Program-made: the position numbers and the translations under genes
DNA from: Calendula officinalis
Lineage: Eukaryota > Streptophyta > Magnoliopsida > Asterales > Asteraceae
NCBI GenBank assembly: GCA_963853835.1
Contig: OY970820.1
Location: 34,558,873-34,622,872, forward strand
DNA length: 64,000 nt
Direction of reading: 5' to 3'
The notes under the pieces: model-generated
Databases searched by the model: none
The model's input: only the letters and a program-made list of their open reading frames with translations
What the model was told of the DNA's origin: nothing
Part shown: positions 24,177 through 35,456 of the stretch, in pieces
How positions within the stretch are numbered: the stretch's first letter is position 1
Layout: each line of letters begins with the position of its first letter

Positions 24177-25055
24177 TAAGTATTGGCCAATAGTTCAAAA
24201 CCGGAAGTTAACCCAAATCCTAAGCCATATGAAAAACCAGTACCTTCTAGGTTTATTACAATTTTGTTATTGTTGGAGAAGCTGGGAACATCGAACAAAT
24301 ATCCAGACACATTTTTATTTTTGTTTGAACTAAATTTATCAGAATAAAAAAATTTAAACCGTACTCAATAATATTTATAATAAACAATCTACACAACAGC
24401 TGAGATTATGCATGTCCATGTTTGATTTTACGTAAATTTGATAAGTGAAGGAAAAAGAATTACAAAAAGTGAGAATATATGTGTTCGTCATGTAACAATA
24501 AAGAATCACAAGAAAGCTTTAAGTTTAGAATTAATTGCAAGAATAGTCTTTGTGGTTTAGCCAAATTGCACGTTTGGTTTTTGTGTTTCATTAAGTGCAT
24601 ACGTGGTACCCATGGTATGCATGTTTATGCACTTATGGTCCTCCGCCCTAAAGCTGTTAGCATCCGTCCGTTAGTGAAAGATATGTGCCCTCACATGAGG
24701 GCAATATGGTCATTTAAGGTCCCACCTCCTCTTCTTCTTCCTCCCCACTCTTCTTCCCTGAACCAAAACTAATATTCTAAGAGCCATTAAAATTACCGCC
24801 ATGGAAACACACCATGTAGTGCTCTTTATCTCCGAATTCACAAAATAAAAAAGTTAACCAATTCAAACCATTTCCATTTAAAGATTCCTTTAACAAAATT
24901 TAAAGCTGATGTTGAATTGAAACAAGATTTATAAAAAATAAACAACCATTTCTGTGGTAATTAACAGAAATTGGTTTTATAATAAAACATCATATCCTCG
25001 GTTCGAATCATAGCGAATGTTTATGAAAAACCATAAAATTCGTGGGGGGAAATTC

Positions 25056-25150
25056 GTACAAGCTAGAAACCATAAAATTCGTACAAGCTAGAAACCATAA
25101 AATTCGAATCATACGAGGTAAATTCGTACAAGCTAGAAACCATAAAATTC
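25056..25150. repeat. 25-bp tandem repeat, three copies
   Basis: A 25-bp unit starting GTACAAGCTAGAAACC and ending AAAATTC occurs at 25056-25080, 25081-25105 and 25126-25150. A 20-bp insert containing GAATCATACGAGG separates the last two. Partial copies precede it from 25029. Confidence 0.85.
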
Positions 25151-25455
25151 GCCTATACGCCGTGTCAAAATGAAAAACCACAATTATTGGGGGGAAAAGG
25201 TTAAAAAACCAGAATTAATCAATTATGAACAGAGTTGGGGTTCTTTTTTGTGCTTTACGAACAGAATCTTCTAAGATAGAGAGTTGGGGGTTTCTTTTCA
25301 AATTCTTTTCACACAACATATACCAAATTGCCGGAATCGTTTATACCAACTGTGTCTATTGAAATAGGGTTTTGATTTTGTATTTTAGGGTTTTGATTTC
25401 AAGGAAGAAGAAGGATTATGTGTGTGTTTGTATGTGCTTGTAGAGAAGGGAAATG

Positions 25456-25546
25456 AGATGTCGCCGGAGAAGATGACCGGAGCAAAGGTTTGGAGTTAGA
25501 TGTCGCCGGAGAAGATAACCGGACTACCGGAGCAAAGGTTTAGAGA
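25456..25546. repeat. Imperfect tandem duplication (about 42-50 bp unit)
   Basis: AGATGTCGCCGGAGAAGAT followed by ACCGG and GGAGCAAAGGTTT occurs at 25456 and again from 25498. The second copy has an extra CTACCGG. Confidence 0.8.
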
Positions 25547-25811
25547 GAATGGTCTGAAGATCTAGTTTGAATATCTGGTTTGAAAAAGGGTTTCTTAACA
25601 TGTTAAATAAAGCGGACGGGTTTTTTTTAAACCTTAAAAAAGCAGAGGTTTTTTTTAGAAAAATTTCATAAAAAAGGGGCTATTTAAAAGTAGAAGGGTT
25701 GTATTTAAAAATAGGAAGTATCACTTATTTTTATTAAGGACAAAATAGTCAATACACATCTTATAACAAATGTATGTCTAGTGTCTACAATGGTAAATTA
25801 TTTAAGTTGAA

Positions 25812-25900
25812 CTAGCAGGGTACCCGCGCAATGCGGCGGCGGGTACCCAGAAACCATATTTCGTGGCGAGCAAGTGTTGTACGTTTACACGGTAAAAATT
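25812..25900 (-). mobile_element. Helitron-like 3' end, minus strand
   Basis: On the minus strand the sequence reads ...CCGCCGCATTGCGCGGGTA, then CCCTG and CTAG at 25815-25812, the same GC-rich terminal hairpin as at 12180-12206. The element would extend rightwards, possibly over the captured EB1 fragment, but no TC 5' end was identified. Confidence 0.4.
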
Positions 25901-26045
25901 GTTGCTAGAAATAAATAATTAAACGGAAATGTGGATTTTGGTAAGAGTTGATGATTTACAGCGTCGTATATTTAATATTATTGGGTAAAATAGTTTTCGA
26001 GTAACAGACTTTTGTTATTAAGTGTGTGAGGTGTTACCAATGTGT

Positions 26046-26135
26046 AATGTATAGCAAGTGGTTAACACATAGTGATAAGTTAGGAGAGGTCTTGGGTTCG
26101 AATCTTATTAGTCGCAATTTATTTTTTTTAAGGTA
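26046..26135 (+). mobile_element. SINE-like tRNA-derived sequence
   Basis: An A-box-like TAGCAAGTGG (about 26052) and a B-box-like GGTTCGAATCT (about 26096) lie at roughly tRNA spacing and are followed by a T-rich tail near 26123-26139. These are internal polymerase III promoter boxes. I see no full tRNA cloverleaf, so this is a SINE candidate rather than a tRNA gene. Confidence 0.4.
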
Positions 26136-26240
26136 GAGAACTAACTAACAAAAGTGGAAAGGTCCGTAAAATCAAGTTTAAGGAGCTCCTTAAACTTACC
26201 TAATGGAGTAGGCCTAAATACTTTAAATAGTAGTAAGATT

Positions 26241-26500
26241 AATGAAAAAAATACGGATGCATACAAATACGCCTTTTGAATTGTGCCAAACCCGGCTTTC
26301 CTCCGTCATTTCAAATTACACCACTCCCACTTTCTCTCTCTACAGGAGCGTCGCCGTTATCCCCTTTTTACTTTATCTCTGTAGAAGTTTCAGATCCAGA
26401 GTCATCAGAAATGGCATCGGAGATAAGTGGATTAACACTACTCTGCGACTAAGTCTCTCTAAAGTCGGAGAGGTACGTTTTCACCCTAAAATTATCTGTT
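26241..26500 (+). repeat. Left arm of inverted repeat (EB1 5' region)
   Basis: From AATGAAAAAAATACGG to ACCCTAAAATTATCTG this arm is the reverse complement of 28843-29106 with scattered differences. It contains the 5' untranslated region, first exon and first donor of the EB1-like gene. Part of it also occurs in the minus orientation at 34201-34390. Confidence 0.88.
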
Positions 26501-28713
26501 CTTCAATTAATCTTATGTTTATGGTGAAATCGACTTCATCTGCGTTATGGAACGATTTCAGCGGATCCGATTGAATGTAGGCATCTTCTGGTGCTTTTCA
26601 CCCTAAATTTATATGTGTTCTTTCATTTTTTCGGTAAAATTTGCTTCACTTCATCTAGTTATACGGATAGCATTGAGTTTGTGTATGAAACTCGGATTAA
26701 CTGAGTGATTTCAGTGGATCTGATTGAATGTTAGGCATGTTCCGATGCTATTCATCCTTTGCTTATCTGATTGATGTTTTATATTGGTGAAATCAGCTTC
26801 ACTTGAACTCACTTTATCCATATCATTGAGTATATGTATACTGAATCATTTCAGAATTTTCATTGCTTCTCATCTAAATTTATGTGTTCTGTCTCTGATG
26901 TTTGATTTTTGGTGGCCTCACTTGAGCTTACTTATGTTCTGACAGTATTGAGTATATTTAGATAATTCGATTTAACTGAACAATTCCTTTGATTGTAGGC
27001 GTGTTCCGGTGCTGTCTACTGTCAGATGATGGATGTGGCTCATCCTGGTATGGTGCCAATGCACAAGGTCAATTTTGATGCAAAGACAGAATATGATATG
27101 ATTCAGAATTACAAGGTTCTTCAGGATGTTTTCAACAAACTCAAGGTATTATAACTTCTCATGATCTTATTATTTTGTCTATTTAAATACATGTGCCTTG
27201 GAAATATTGATATGTTACTGTGTTTGTTTGCTTGAGATGGCTATAAAACTTATTCATTTAGGTATTAAATTATCTGTTATCTATTGTTACATCACATTGA
27301 GGTGAACAAGCTGGTGGAAGTGGATACTCTTGAATTCATGAAATGGATGAAACGATACTGTGATTCTGTCAGTGGTGGTGCAAATCAAAAGTAACTTCTT
27401 CCCCTCTCTTTATAAATTGCTATGTTTCCTTTAAATTAGCAACTCATGTGGATAACTAAATGATCTCTTTTGCATTTTTTGGAAATGACACCATATGCAG
27501 TTTTTTTTTGTTAGTTGTTTTTTAATTATTTGATTTTCTTGGACTTACTGGATGATGCTATTGCGCTTATTTTACTTGCTATTATATTTTATGATATTCA
27601 GTATCCATGTTATGATGTGTTATTAGACGAATGTACACTAAATTATCATTCATGGATAATTATCATAATAATTCTATAGATAATTACCATTAGTTAGTAT
27701 TTGTCTATATGTTAATATATAGATGGATAATTATCGTCTAAACATGATCATTACTCTCAAACAATTAGTTTGTGGTTTGTATCTAGAAACCAATTAATAT
27801 GAAAAATCACTCGGTTTGCCATGATTGAACAGTGAACTAAGGGATAGTTATTGCTACTAATATTTGGCCATTGCATGTGATATTGCAACATTTTTATTGA
27901 TAAATTTCCAACCATCTGCCCATAATTGTGGTCACAACTTGATGACCTCTAGCTAACTAGACTAAAAGCTAGTTATTGGTACTGAAATTTTGTCCATTAG
28001 ATTCTTCATTTATGTCATTACATGAGGGGTATTTTAGACTATTGATTAACTATGATGTATCTAATATAAAAAATTTCATTGAAAACCAAAATTTGGTTTT
28101 TTCGGTTACTATACCATATTTCCTTTACATAAATTGTCAATTTTCTAAATAAAGTATTTGTGATTTACATAAATCTTTATGTGATTACATTTGCATTAAC
28201 TTGTAATATTTGATTACAGTTACAATCCTCAAGAAGCTACTCGGGGCCCCACAGCTGCACCCAAAACCCATAATTCTCGAAAAACTGATGCCAGCTCAGC
28301 ACCACCCTCTTCAACCGTAGACACTTGTGCATATGAAAAACAGGTACTACAATCACCAAAAGTTAAATAAAATTAAATTAAAATCCTAAACTTACATAAC
28401 ACAGATCACTGAACTGAAACTAACAATGGCTAGCCTGGAGAAAGAGAGACATTTATCCTCTGCAAAGCTCAGAGACATTGATATCCTTTGTCAACTTACC
28501 ACCATCTCAAATCCGCCTGTAATTTATACATTTTATCTTTCAACTCCTTTTATTTATTAAATATGAAAAAAAAACATATAAATGTGCTTTATATTACAGG
28601 CAATTGCTGCGATAAAGATGATATTGGGTGCTGCTGAAGAGGATGCATCAATTGTGGAAGAAGCTAAAGCCATGATTCTTAACCAAAACCAAGAGGTGGC
28701 AGCCTATTTTTAA
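26411..28713 (+). pseudogene. EB1-like: EB1 (microtubule plus-end binding) pseudogene with introns
   Basis: Exon 1 starts ATG at 26411 but lacks four bases present in the inverted-repeat copy, so WINTTLRLSLSKV is out of frame. Exon 2 (26999-27145) reads ACSGAVYCQMMD, then HPGMVPMHKVNFDAK and YKVLQDVFNKLK, the EB1 calponin-homology domain, with good splice sites. Exon 3 (about 27290-27390) reads HIEVNKLV then EFMKWMKRYCDSVSGG, but lacks a proper acceptor and the GRPLDN segment. Exon 4 (28220-28343) is the linker. Exons 5 (28405-28518) and 6 (28600-28713) carry the C-terminal EB1 domain (ITELKLTMASLEKERH, AKLRDIDILCQ, AIAAIKMILGAAEEDAS). EB1 proteins track growing microtubule ends. The frameshift, lost acceptor and internal deletion mark this copy as dead. 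Retained introns show a DNA-level copy, perhaps transposon capture. Confidence 0.85.
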
Positions 28714-28842
28714 TGATTTCTTTACCCTCCATCATATCAAAAAAGATAATTATGTTTATTTTAGTTCTAAATACTTGCTGATTATGTTGTGTTTTATAGG
28801 CATTTTATTTCGATAGCCCCAATCGGTTAGCATTCCTAAATT

Positions 28843-29106
28843 CCAGATAATTTTAGGGTGAAAATGTACCTCTTTGACTTTAGAGAGACTTAGTCGCAGA
28901 GTAGTGTTAATCCACGATAAGATCTCCGATGCCATTTCTGATGACTCTGGATCTGAAACTTCTAGAGAGATAAAGTAAAAGGGGGATAATGGCGACGCTC
29001 CCGTAGAGAGAGAAAGTGGGAGTGGTGTTATTTGAAATGACGGAGGAAAGCGGGGTCTGGCACAATTCAAAAGGCGTATTTGTATGCATGCGCATATTTT
29101 TCATTA
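28843..29106 (-). repeat. Right arm of inverted repeat (EB1 5' region)
   Basis: It is complementary to 26241-26500 across a spacer of about 2.3 kb. On its minus strand it keeps the longer first-exon version (MASEILSWINTTLRLSLSKV), followed by a donor-like GTACAT. It has no downstream exons of its own, so it is only a promoter and first-exon copy. Confidence 0.88.
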
Positions 29107-30820
29107 ATTCCACTTAATTAATTTACCATTGTAGACACTAGATATTATCATATTATAGCTATTCATTAATGTTATTAAAAACTTATTATTATTTTTAATA
29201 AGTTTAGAATAACTTTTAATAATATTTATCGAAATAACACTAAAATTTAAAAATGAAAGAAATAACAATGAATGATTTTAACATGTACGTTCTTATCAAA
29301 ATAATTGATACATTTGAATAAACATGATTTTTTAAGTAAAAAATAAAAAATAGTTTATATAGATTAAAATGAATAGTTAGTAATTTGATTTTATTGGTCC
29401 AGCACATCAAATTTCTGTATAATTATATACGAAAGGAATGGTGATATTCTACATGGTTGTCTCCAGCACAATTGGTTAACATTTTTTTTTTTTACACCAC
29501 CTAGCTTTATTTTTTTACCTATTCGTTGCATCCTTTTACACCTTCTAATTTTGTTTTTCTACCTTTTCAATTCCTCTTTATTCTTTTAAATTTGTTTTTT
29601 CTTTTTGTTATAAAATCAATGTAATAATTTATGCGACATAACAATAATAATAGTATTTTTTTATTGAAGTTCTAAATTTTGATAAAAATGATCCATAAAA
29701 CTCTAATTTAAAAACTGTCATTTTTCCGTATAATAGATCAGTTTCATTAGAGACGAAATTTTACAAAATAAAAATTAGATTGCGATCAAATTTAGCCTAA
29801 GATTTTTGAGTTAAAATGAATTGCACACGATATTACACCACAATAAATATAACTAAAGGACACACGACTACATATTACCTTACTAACATCAGCAGTTGAT
29901 GAATAGAGATTTGTCCTTTATTTTTATTTTCTATACACAAAGAGATGGAGGGATTAAGATTGTTGGAATTTTTCTTCACGCAATCTCTGTGTTCTTCATC
30001 TGCTTCCTTTCTCCCAATCACACAATCTCTTTGCATCCTTCCTTGCAATCATTTCATTCTTTTAGTGACACATTCAATCCTATTATTCCATTTCAATTTC
30101 TCGATAATATCTGGGTTTTTTTTTTGTGTTCATCGACAATTTCTCTTCATCATCTTCATACATATCTTCACCATATTCACCTAATTGTTATTGTTCTTGG
30201 AAACCACACCGTTGCAAACCTGAGGATGTGGAGGATCGAAGTTGGCGCTCTTCTATATCGATGGAATCAGGTATGTTTCCATCCAGGTGTAAAGTCGACA
30301 TCTTCGGTAATGGAGAGATCGACAACTGACAAGAGTGTGATTTTGAGAGTTTTCGTTAAGCCTCTCCGATTTTAGGGGAGAAGCCGATCTTAGGGGAGAA
30401 GGTAAGAATGTGGAATAATGATATGTTGTATGATTAATCGTGACTTTTGTAGCTATCATTAATTCCTGCAATAATAGTCTTCATTTTCAACGGCACCAAA
30501 TTGTTCCTCATAATACTCTTTATCATCACAAACTTAAATTGCTACAAATAGAATTTCGCCAGGAGAATGTGATCGGAGAAAGAGGGTATATTGTTGTCTA
30601 TGGAGGAGTTCTACATGATGGTTCTCGGTGGCGGTGAAGAATCTGCCGGACAATAGGTGAGTTTTTGAAACTTTTTAATCCGATTTCAAAATATATTACT
30701 TAAATAAATTGCCTACGAAAAAAGTAAATGGTTACTTAATTACCTTTTGATTTCAAGAATAAAAATTATTCAATCGGTATTCTATTTATTGAAGGGTTTT
30801 TCTGCCCCTAGGGGCTAGGG
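28920..30820. repeat. Segmental duplication, copy A
   Basis: From GATCTCCGATGCC to the start of a MITE this copy matches 34201-42562 once the insertions in the latter are removed. The first part is the EB1 5' arm. At 29107-29880 it is AT-rich with no gene. At 29890-30660 it has TTCTTCACGCAATCTC..., followed by exon-like ATGGAATCAG/GTATG and GGACAATAG/GTGAG borders that I cannot assign to a family. The copies differ by small indels and substitutions. Confidence 0.85.
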
Positions 30821-31000
30821 CACATGATAGAGACATTTAATAATCTTAAACTTTCCCATTAAATTACAAAAGGCATTCAATACATCAAAATAAAATAGAA
30901 AATTCAGGCATCATTAATGTATATTGCTTTATTTTTGGAATCATTTGGTTCATTTAAATGTCTTTATCATGTGCCCTAGGGGCACATATTAGAAAAACCC
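30794..31000. mobile_element. MULE-type MITE with 9-bp target duplication
   Basis: The element is 207 bp and flanked by TTTATTGAA on both sides (30785-30793 and 31001-31009). The ends begin GGGTTTTTCT and end AGAAAAACCC, and complementary sequence continues inward for about 45 bp (GGGCACATGATA, GACATTTAA). A 9-bp duplication points to Mutator-like transposition. The left end of the same insertion is present in duplication copy B at 42533. Confidence 0.85.
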
Positions 31001-31186
31001 TTTATTGAAAATCAAGATATGTTAGTTAGTAACTAATCAGTTGACTCTTGCCATATTCATTTTATATAAAATGTAGTAATTGTATATAATATTTTTTATA
31101 TGTTTTCAATTAATAAGGGTTGACCCACCGATTCAACCGTCAACCTTTAAAGCTGCAGGTATGACTATCGTTATGCTTTCTTATTA

Positions 31187-31789
31187 GGGTGTGTTTGGTA
31201 CAGAGATTTGGAGGCAGAGAAAGGGAAATGAAGGTAAAATCTCTTATTTGGTTACATTGAGAAAAGAAGATGGAGAAAAAACTTTTCCTTTTCTCTAATT
31301 TTAATTCTCTACTAAACAAGGGGAAAATGAGAGAATCATATAATGAGAATTAAAAAAGGATTTTGTGTTGTTAATTCTAGTCATTTTTGTTGTTTAATAT
31401 AGAAGTAAACTTGCTGAATTATTACAAAGTTATTGAAAGTAAACATCTAGGTTTTCATAAATTTGAGTTTAATCATCTGAGTTCCTATAAGATTATGATT
31501 TTTAGTTGCTTTACTTGAGTATTTTTAGATGTTATCATTGATTTTATTAATGAATTTTTATTATTAATTTATCTATATTTTTGTATGTTTTGTGTTTAAA
31601 TAATGATTATTGTGGAAAAAAATATGTGCAGAAGTTGGTAAATGATTCTCTGTTACATTTCTCTACTGAAGTCTCTGTGCTACCAAACAGAAGAGTCAAT
31701 TCTCATTCTCCAGACGAATTCTCTTTCTCTGCAATTCTATTCTCTGCACCCATTTCTCTGCAATTTCATTCTCTGTACCAAACGTACCC
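31187..31789. mobile_element. Tourist-like element, 603 bp
   Basis: It is flanked by TTA (31184-31186 and 31790-31792). The left end reads GGGTGTGTTTGGTACAGAGA and the right end is complementary to GGGTACGTTTGGTACAGAGA (18 of 20). Subterminal TCTCT/GAGAA-rich stretches also pair. No transposase; non-autonomous PIF/Harbinger derivative. Confidence 0.75.
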
Positions 31790-31792
31790 TTA

Positions 31793-33334
31793 GGTTCTAA
31801 AATTGACAAAAAAAGAGTGAATGTAATAACAGAAAGGTCCATAAGAAGAACATAAGTTGGAACCATAAAGATTTGACACAAGCACTAAGTCTCTTACATA
31901 GCTAAGACATAAGTACTAATCAATTGACAAACTCTCCAAATGCAATTATATATTAGTCAAAGAATTGCCAATGAAGTATTAGTAATTTGAACAGTCAATG
32001 ATAAGAACTTGATTGCAGCTATTAAACATCTTGAAGTCAATGATAAAAGCCTCATATGAAAAACTCAAATTAAACTATTGATATGAATCACAATATAAGA
32101 TTTTGATACAAATGACAACATTGTGGGGGCTCAGGGAAATAAGTCAAGACCACTACTAGTTTATACCAGGAGGGCAAAAGGGGAAATACCTAAAAGTGGC
32201 TGATTGGACAGTGGGAAATGAAGGGAAGGAGGATCCTTCACGTCATTTTCTATTCTGCCATATTTTCTGTTTTAGAATATTCGGCTCCATCTTTGTTGAC
32301 GAGAGAGAGGGTTTATCCCTGGAATCTTGTATTTGCTTTTACCATATTTTCCATTTAGTGCATTTTTCCTCCATTTCTGTGTTGCTATTTACTGTTTTAT
32401 TCATCTCGATTATCTATTCTGTATCATAGTTCGAGAAATAAAGAAAATGCTACTTCGATTTTGCTGTCTTTGTGTAAGAAAGATGATGATATTCTTGCGA
32501 TTATTGATCAATTGGGGGCATTGGCACCGTTGATGGAAATTGTTGAAAATGGTAGTGAAAGGGGCTTTTATATTGTTGTGAAGGAAAGTTGATTTGATGT
32601 TATTCTTTGGTTGATACATACATGTATGTTTGTTTAAAGATGAATATTAACACTTTATACAATTGGTTTCATTTGATTTGATTGGCGTTTTATGTTTTGT
32701 GTTATTGTATTAAGTGTTTATGATTGCTTAAGGGAATCGAATTTGATTTGTTATTGTATTAGTTGCAAGGTGTTGATACTTGAAATATATGTTTCTTTAT
32801 TTGTTTTTTGTTGACACTAACTCGTTATTAGAATATTAGGACATCAACAATCATTGAACTAACTAATCATTAACTTAATATTAGGACATTAAGAAATCAT
32901 TTACACAACTAATAGACTAGTCACCAAACCAATCAATCACATATTCTCAGCCCAACTAACAACAAACAATCATGAGTCATATATTCGAATTTGGTTAACA
33001 TCCTGCATATATAAATTCAAATGGATATATGATGATAGCCTAGCGATATGGATACCTGAAAAGAAGTAAAACAACCGTTCTTAATTATTAATATATGTGA
33101 AAACACAAAAATGTTAGCATTTTTAAAGTCAAATTACAGCAAACATGTAACCTCTTGCTATAATATCTAACACAAAATGTCACCATCAAAACCTCACTAT
33201 AAAGTTATTTTTGTGGGTAAGTAAAGTTTGTGATTATAATGAGCATGCTCGCTCTATCACCTTATTCCTTAATTTTCTTCCATCACCAAGTCACATGATT
33301 ATGTAACAAAATACTTAAATAATATTATAAATAA
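31793..33334. other. Intergenic, no gene recognised
   Basis: AT-rich. The 32110-32420 stretch (GTGGGGGCTCAGGG, then CGTCATTTTCTATTCTGCC and TTGACGAGAGAGAGGG) resembles a decayed LTR or leader, but I found no primer site, partner or coding motif. Confidence 0.4.
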
Positions 33335-34164
33335 CTAAGCTCGTTTTGTGCGCCTTCCAACTTTCAGTGCCAGCTCAGTGTCGATTTTCAGAGATATATC
33401 AAGTGCTTTCACCGAGTGTGTCAACGCTCCACTGCATTAAATCACAATATGTTTTTTATAAAATTCACAGAATTTTTTAAATTAAAATTACAAAAGAGAG
33501 ATAAGTGATCTACACCGCCCATTTATCCACCAAACGCAAAACTGGAGCAGTTTTTCTCGTTTCCAAAATGCGTGCAGGATAAGCAGCATCTGCCATAGCC
33601 TGTAAAAGATTTAATCATTGAAAAATAAATCACATATTTTATTATTTATTTAAAAAAAAAATTGTGTGATGTTTTTTAGATAGAATATTTCACACCTTTG
33701 TGAGTGTAGCTATGCCACTCATCCTCTGCATAAAATTGAGCACAACCCTTTCGGCTACAACAATGCTGTGGGCCCTACCTAAATATATTCAAAGATGAAG
33801 CACCAACTTTTTTTATAGATAAAAATAAATAATTAATCTATATTTAAATCTTAAATAACTGCTACCGTGCACTTTGCCAAAATTCAGTCCTGTAACGGTA
33901 TCTCCATCCTTCTTATACCATTCCACCTGATACCATTTTAAACAGCAAAAAAACACAAACATTCAGCAAATTTAAGAGGAAAAAAAGTTAATTAATTTGT
34001 GAAAAATATTCCCTTTTAATAATGAATACATTTAAGGTAGGATCAACTTCATTAAATATCATTTCAGCAAGTGCAATCCTTGCAACAATTCCACCATCTT
34101 TTGCCAGAAAATAGGCTTCAACTTCCATCTCAGTTGGTATAGTAGCCAAACAAGTAACATCACC
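33335..34164 (-). pseudogene. QPT-like: Quinolinate phosphoribosyltransferase pseudogene with introns
   Basis: Five minus-strand exons are visible: 34164-34030 (GDVTCLATIPTEMEVEAYF, then AEMIFNEVDPTLN), 33926-33866 (VEWYKKDGDTVTG), about 33774-33696 (AHSIVVAERVVLNFMQRMSG), 33599-33516 (AMADAAYPARILETRKTAP) and 33431-33335 (GALTHSVKALDISLKIDTE, then RRTKRA and TAG). Most borders keep GT/AG. The enzyme (NadC family, plastid) makes nicotinate mononucleotide from quinolinate in NAD synthesis. The exons between VDKWA and GALTHS, which hold much of the catalytic core, are absent, and the N-terminal exons end at a duplicated TTAGCCAAACAAGTAACATC next to the copy B junction. It is therefore a captured, non-functional fragment. 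Confidence 0.88.
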
Positions 34165-34927
34165 TACATTAATTAGCCAAACAAGTAACATCACCTACTT
34201 ATCTCCGATGCCATTTCTGATGACTCTGGATCCGAAACTTCTAGAGAGATAAAGTAAAAGGGGGATAATTGTAGAGAGAGAAAGTGGGAGTGGTGTTATT
34301 TGAAATGACGGAGGAAAGCGGGGTTTGGCACAATTCAAAAGGCGTATTTGTATGCATCCGCATTTTTTTCATTAATTCCACTTAATTAATTTACCATTGT
34401 AGACACTAGATATTATCATATTATAGCTATTCATTAATGTTATTAAAAACTTATTATTATTTTTAATAAGTTTAGAATAACTTTTAATAATATTTATCGA
34501 AATAACACTAAAAATTAAAAATGAAAGAAATAACAATGAATGATTTTAACATATACGTTCTTATCAATTTTTATCTAAATAATTGATACATTTTAATAAA
34601 CATGATTTTTTAAGCAAAAAATTAAGAATAGTTTATATAGATTAAAGTCAATAGTTAGTAACTTGATTTTATTGGTCCAGGACATCAAATTTCTTTTTAA
34701 TTATATACGAAAGGAATGGTGATATTCTACATGGTTGTCTCCAGCACAATTGGTTAACATTTTTTTTACACCATCTAGCTTTATTTTTTTACCTATTCGT
34801 TGCATCCTTTTACACCTTCTAATTTTGTTTTTCTACCTTTTCAATAACTCTTTATTCTTTTAAATTTGTTTTTTCTTTTTGTTATTAAATCAATATAATA
34901 ATTATATGCGACATAACAATAATAATA

Positions 34928-35179
34928 CTTCATCCGTCCCACAAAAAACTTTACATTTCTCATGGGCACAATTTTTTAGAAGATAGTTAGTGGTGGGGCA
35001 ATTTGTAATACTTTTGATTAAAATATAAGGGTGGATTGGAGAGAGAAAGTGTTTTATTGGTTGAATGATTGTTAATATTATTATTTTATTAGGTGGGCCT
35101 CCCAAATTTGAGAAATGTAAATTTTTTGTGGGACAAAATTTGAAGGAGAAATGTAAAGTTTTTTGTGGGACGGAGGGAG
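34928..35179. mobile_element. Stowaway-like MITE
   Basis: It is 252 bp and flanked by TA on both sides. The ends CTTCATCCGTCCCAC and GTGGGACGGAGGGAG match the well-known Stowaway (Tc1/mariner) terminus CTCCCTCCGTCCC. It is inserted into duplication copy B only. Confidence 0.92.
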
Positions 35180-35263
35180 TAGTATTTTTTATTGAAGTTC
35201 TAAATTTTGATAAAAATGATCCATAAAACTCTAATTTAAAACTATCATTTTTTCGTATAATAG

Positions 35264-35444
35264 TATTGACAGAAATATATCACAGCATTACAGCTGTGAT
35301 ATCAGAAACCAAATCACAGCATTACAGTTGTAATCTCATCATTAGTGTGTATATTATGCTTTCCTAAGTTAGTGTAAATCATCATTAATGTAATGAAATA
35401 AGCATTCAGTAATGAAATAAGCATTCAGTTTTCAAATATTATCA
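35264..35444 (+). repeat. Copia-C 5' LTR (shortened)
   Basis: This 181-bp copy lacks about 50 bp present in the 3' LTR (TTCTGTATCATAGGC to GTATATAAACCG, including the TATA-like box) and has a local AATGAAATAAGCATTCAGT repeat. Confidence 0.88.
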
Positions 35445-35456
35445 TGGTATCAGAGC
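35445..35456 (+). promoter_or_regulatory. Copia-C primer binding site
   Basis: TGGTATCAGAGC directly after the LTR is complementary to tRNA-iMet. Confidence 0.93.

Larger units (their letters stand above)
24180..25811. other. Intergenic, decayed element remnants
   Basis: No gene recognised. The stretch near 24545-24740 (TCTTTGTGGTTTAGCCAAATTG..., then CCTCACATGAGGGCAATATGG) and the stretch at 25600-25750 look like the two ends of an old non-coding transposon, but I could not pair termini. Two local tandem repeats are listed separately. Confidence 0.4.

Noticed and set aside
24999..25012. B-box-like GGTTCGAATC near 25000 as a second SINE
   Set aside because: No A box at the right spacing.
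26046..26135. A functional tRNA gene
   Set aside because: Only the A- and B-box-like words are present; no complete cloverleaf or acceptor stem could be drawn.
29896..30375. 159-codon frame in duplication copy A
   Set aside because: Hydrophobic low-complexity translation; copy B (41714-42121) has indels that do not preserve the frame.
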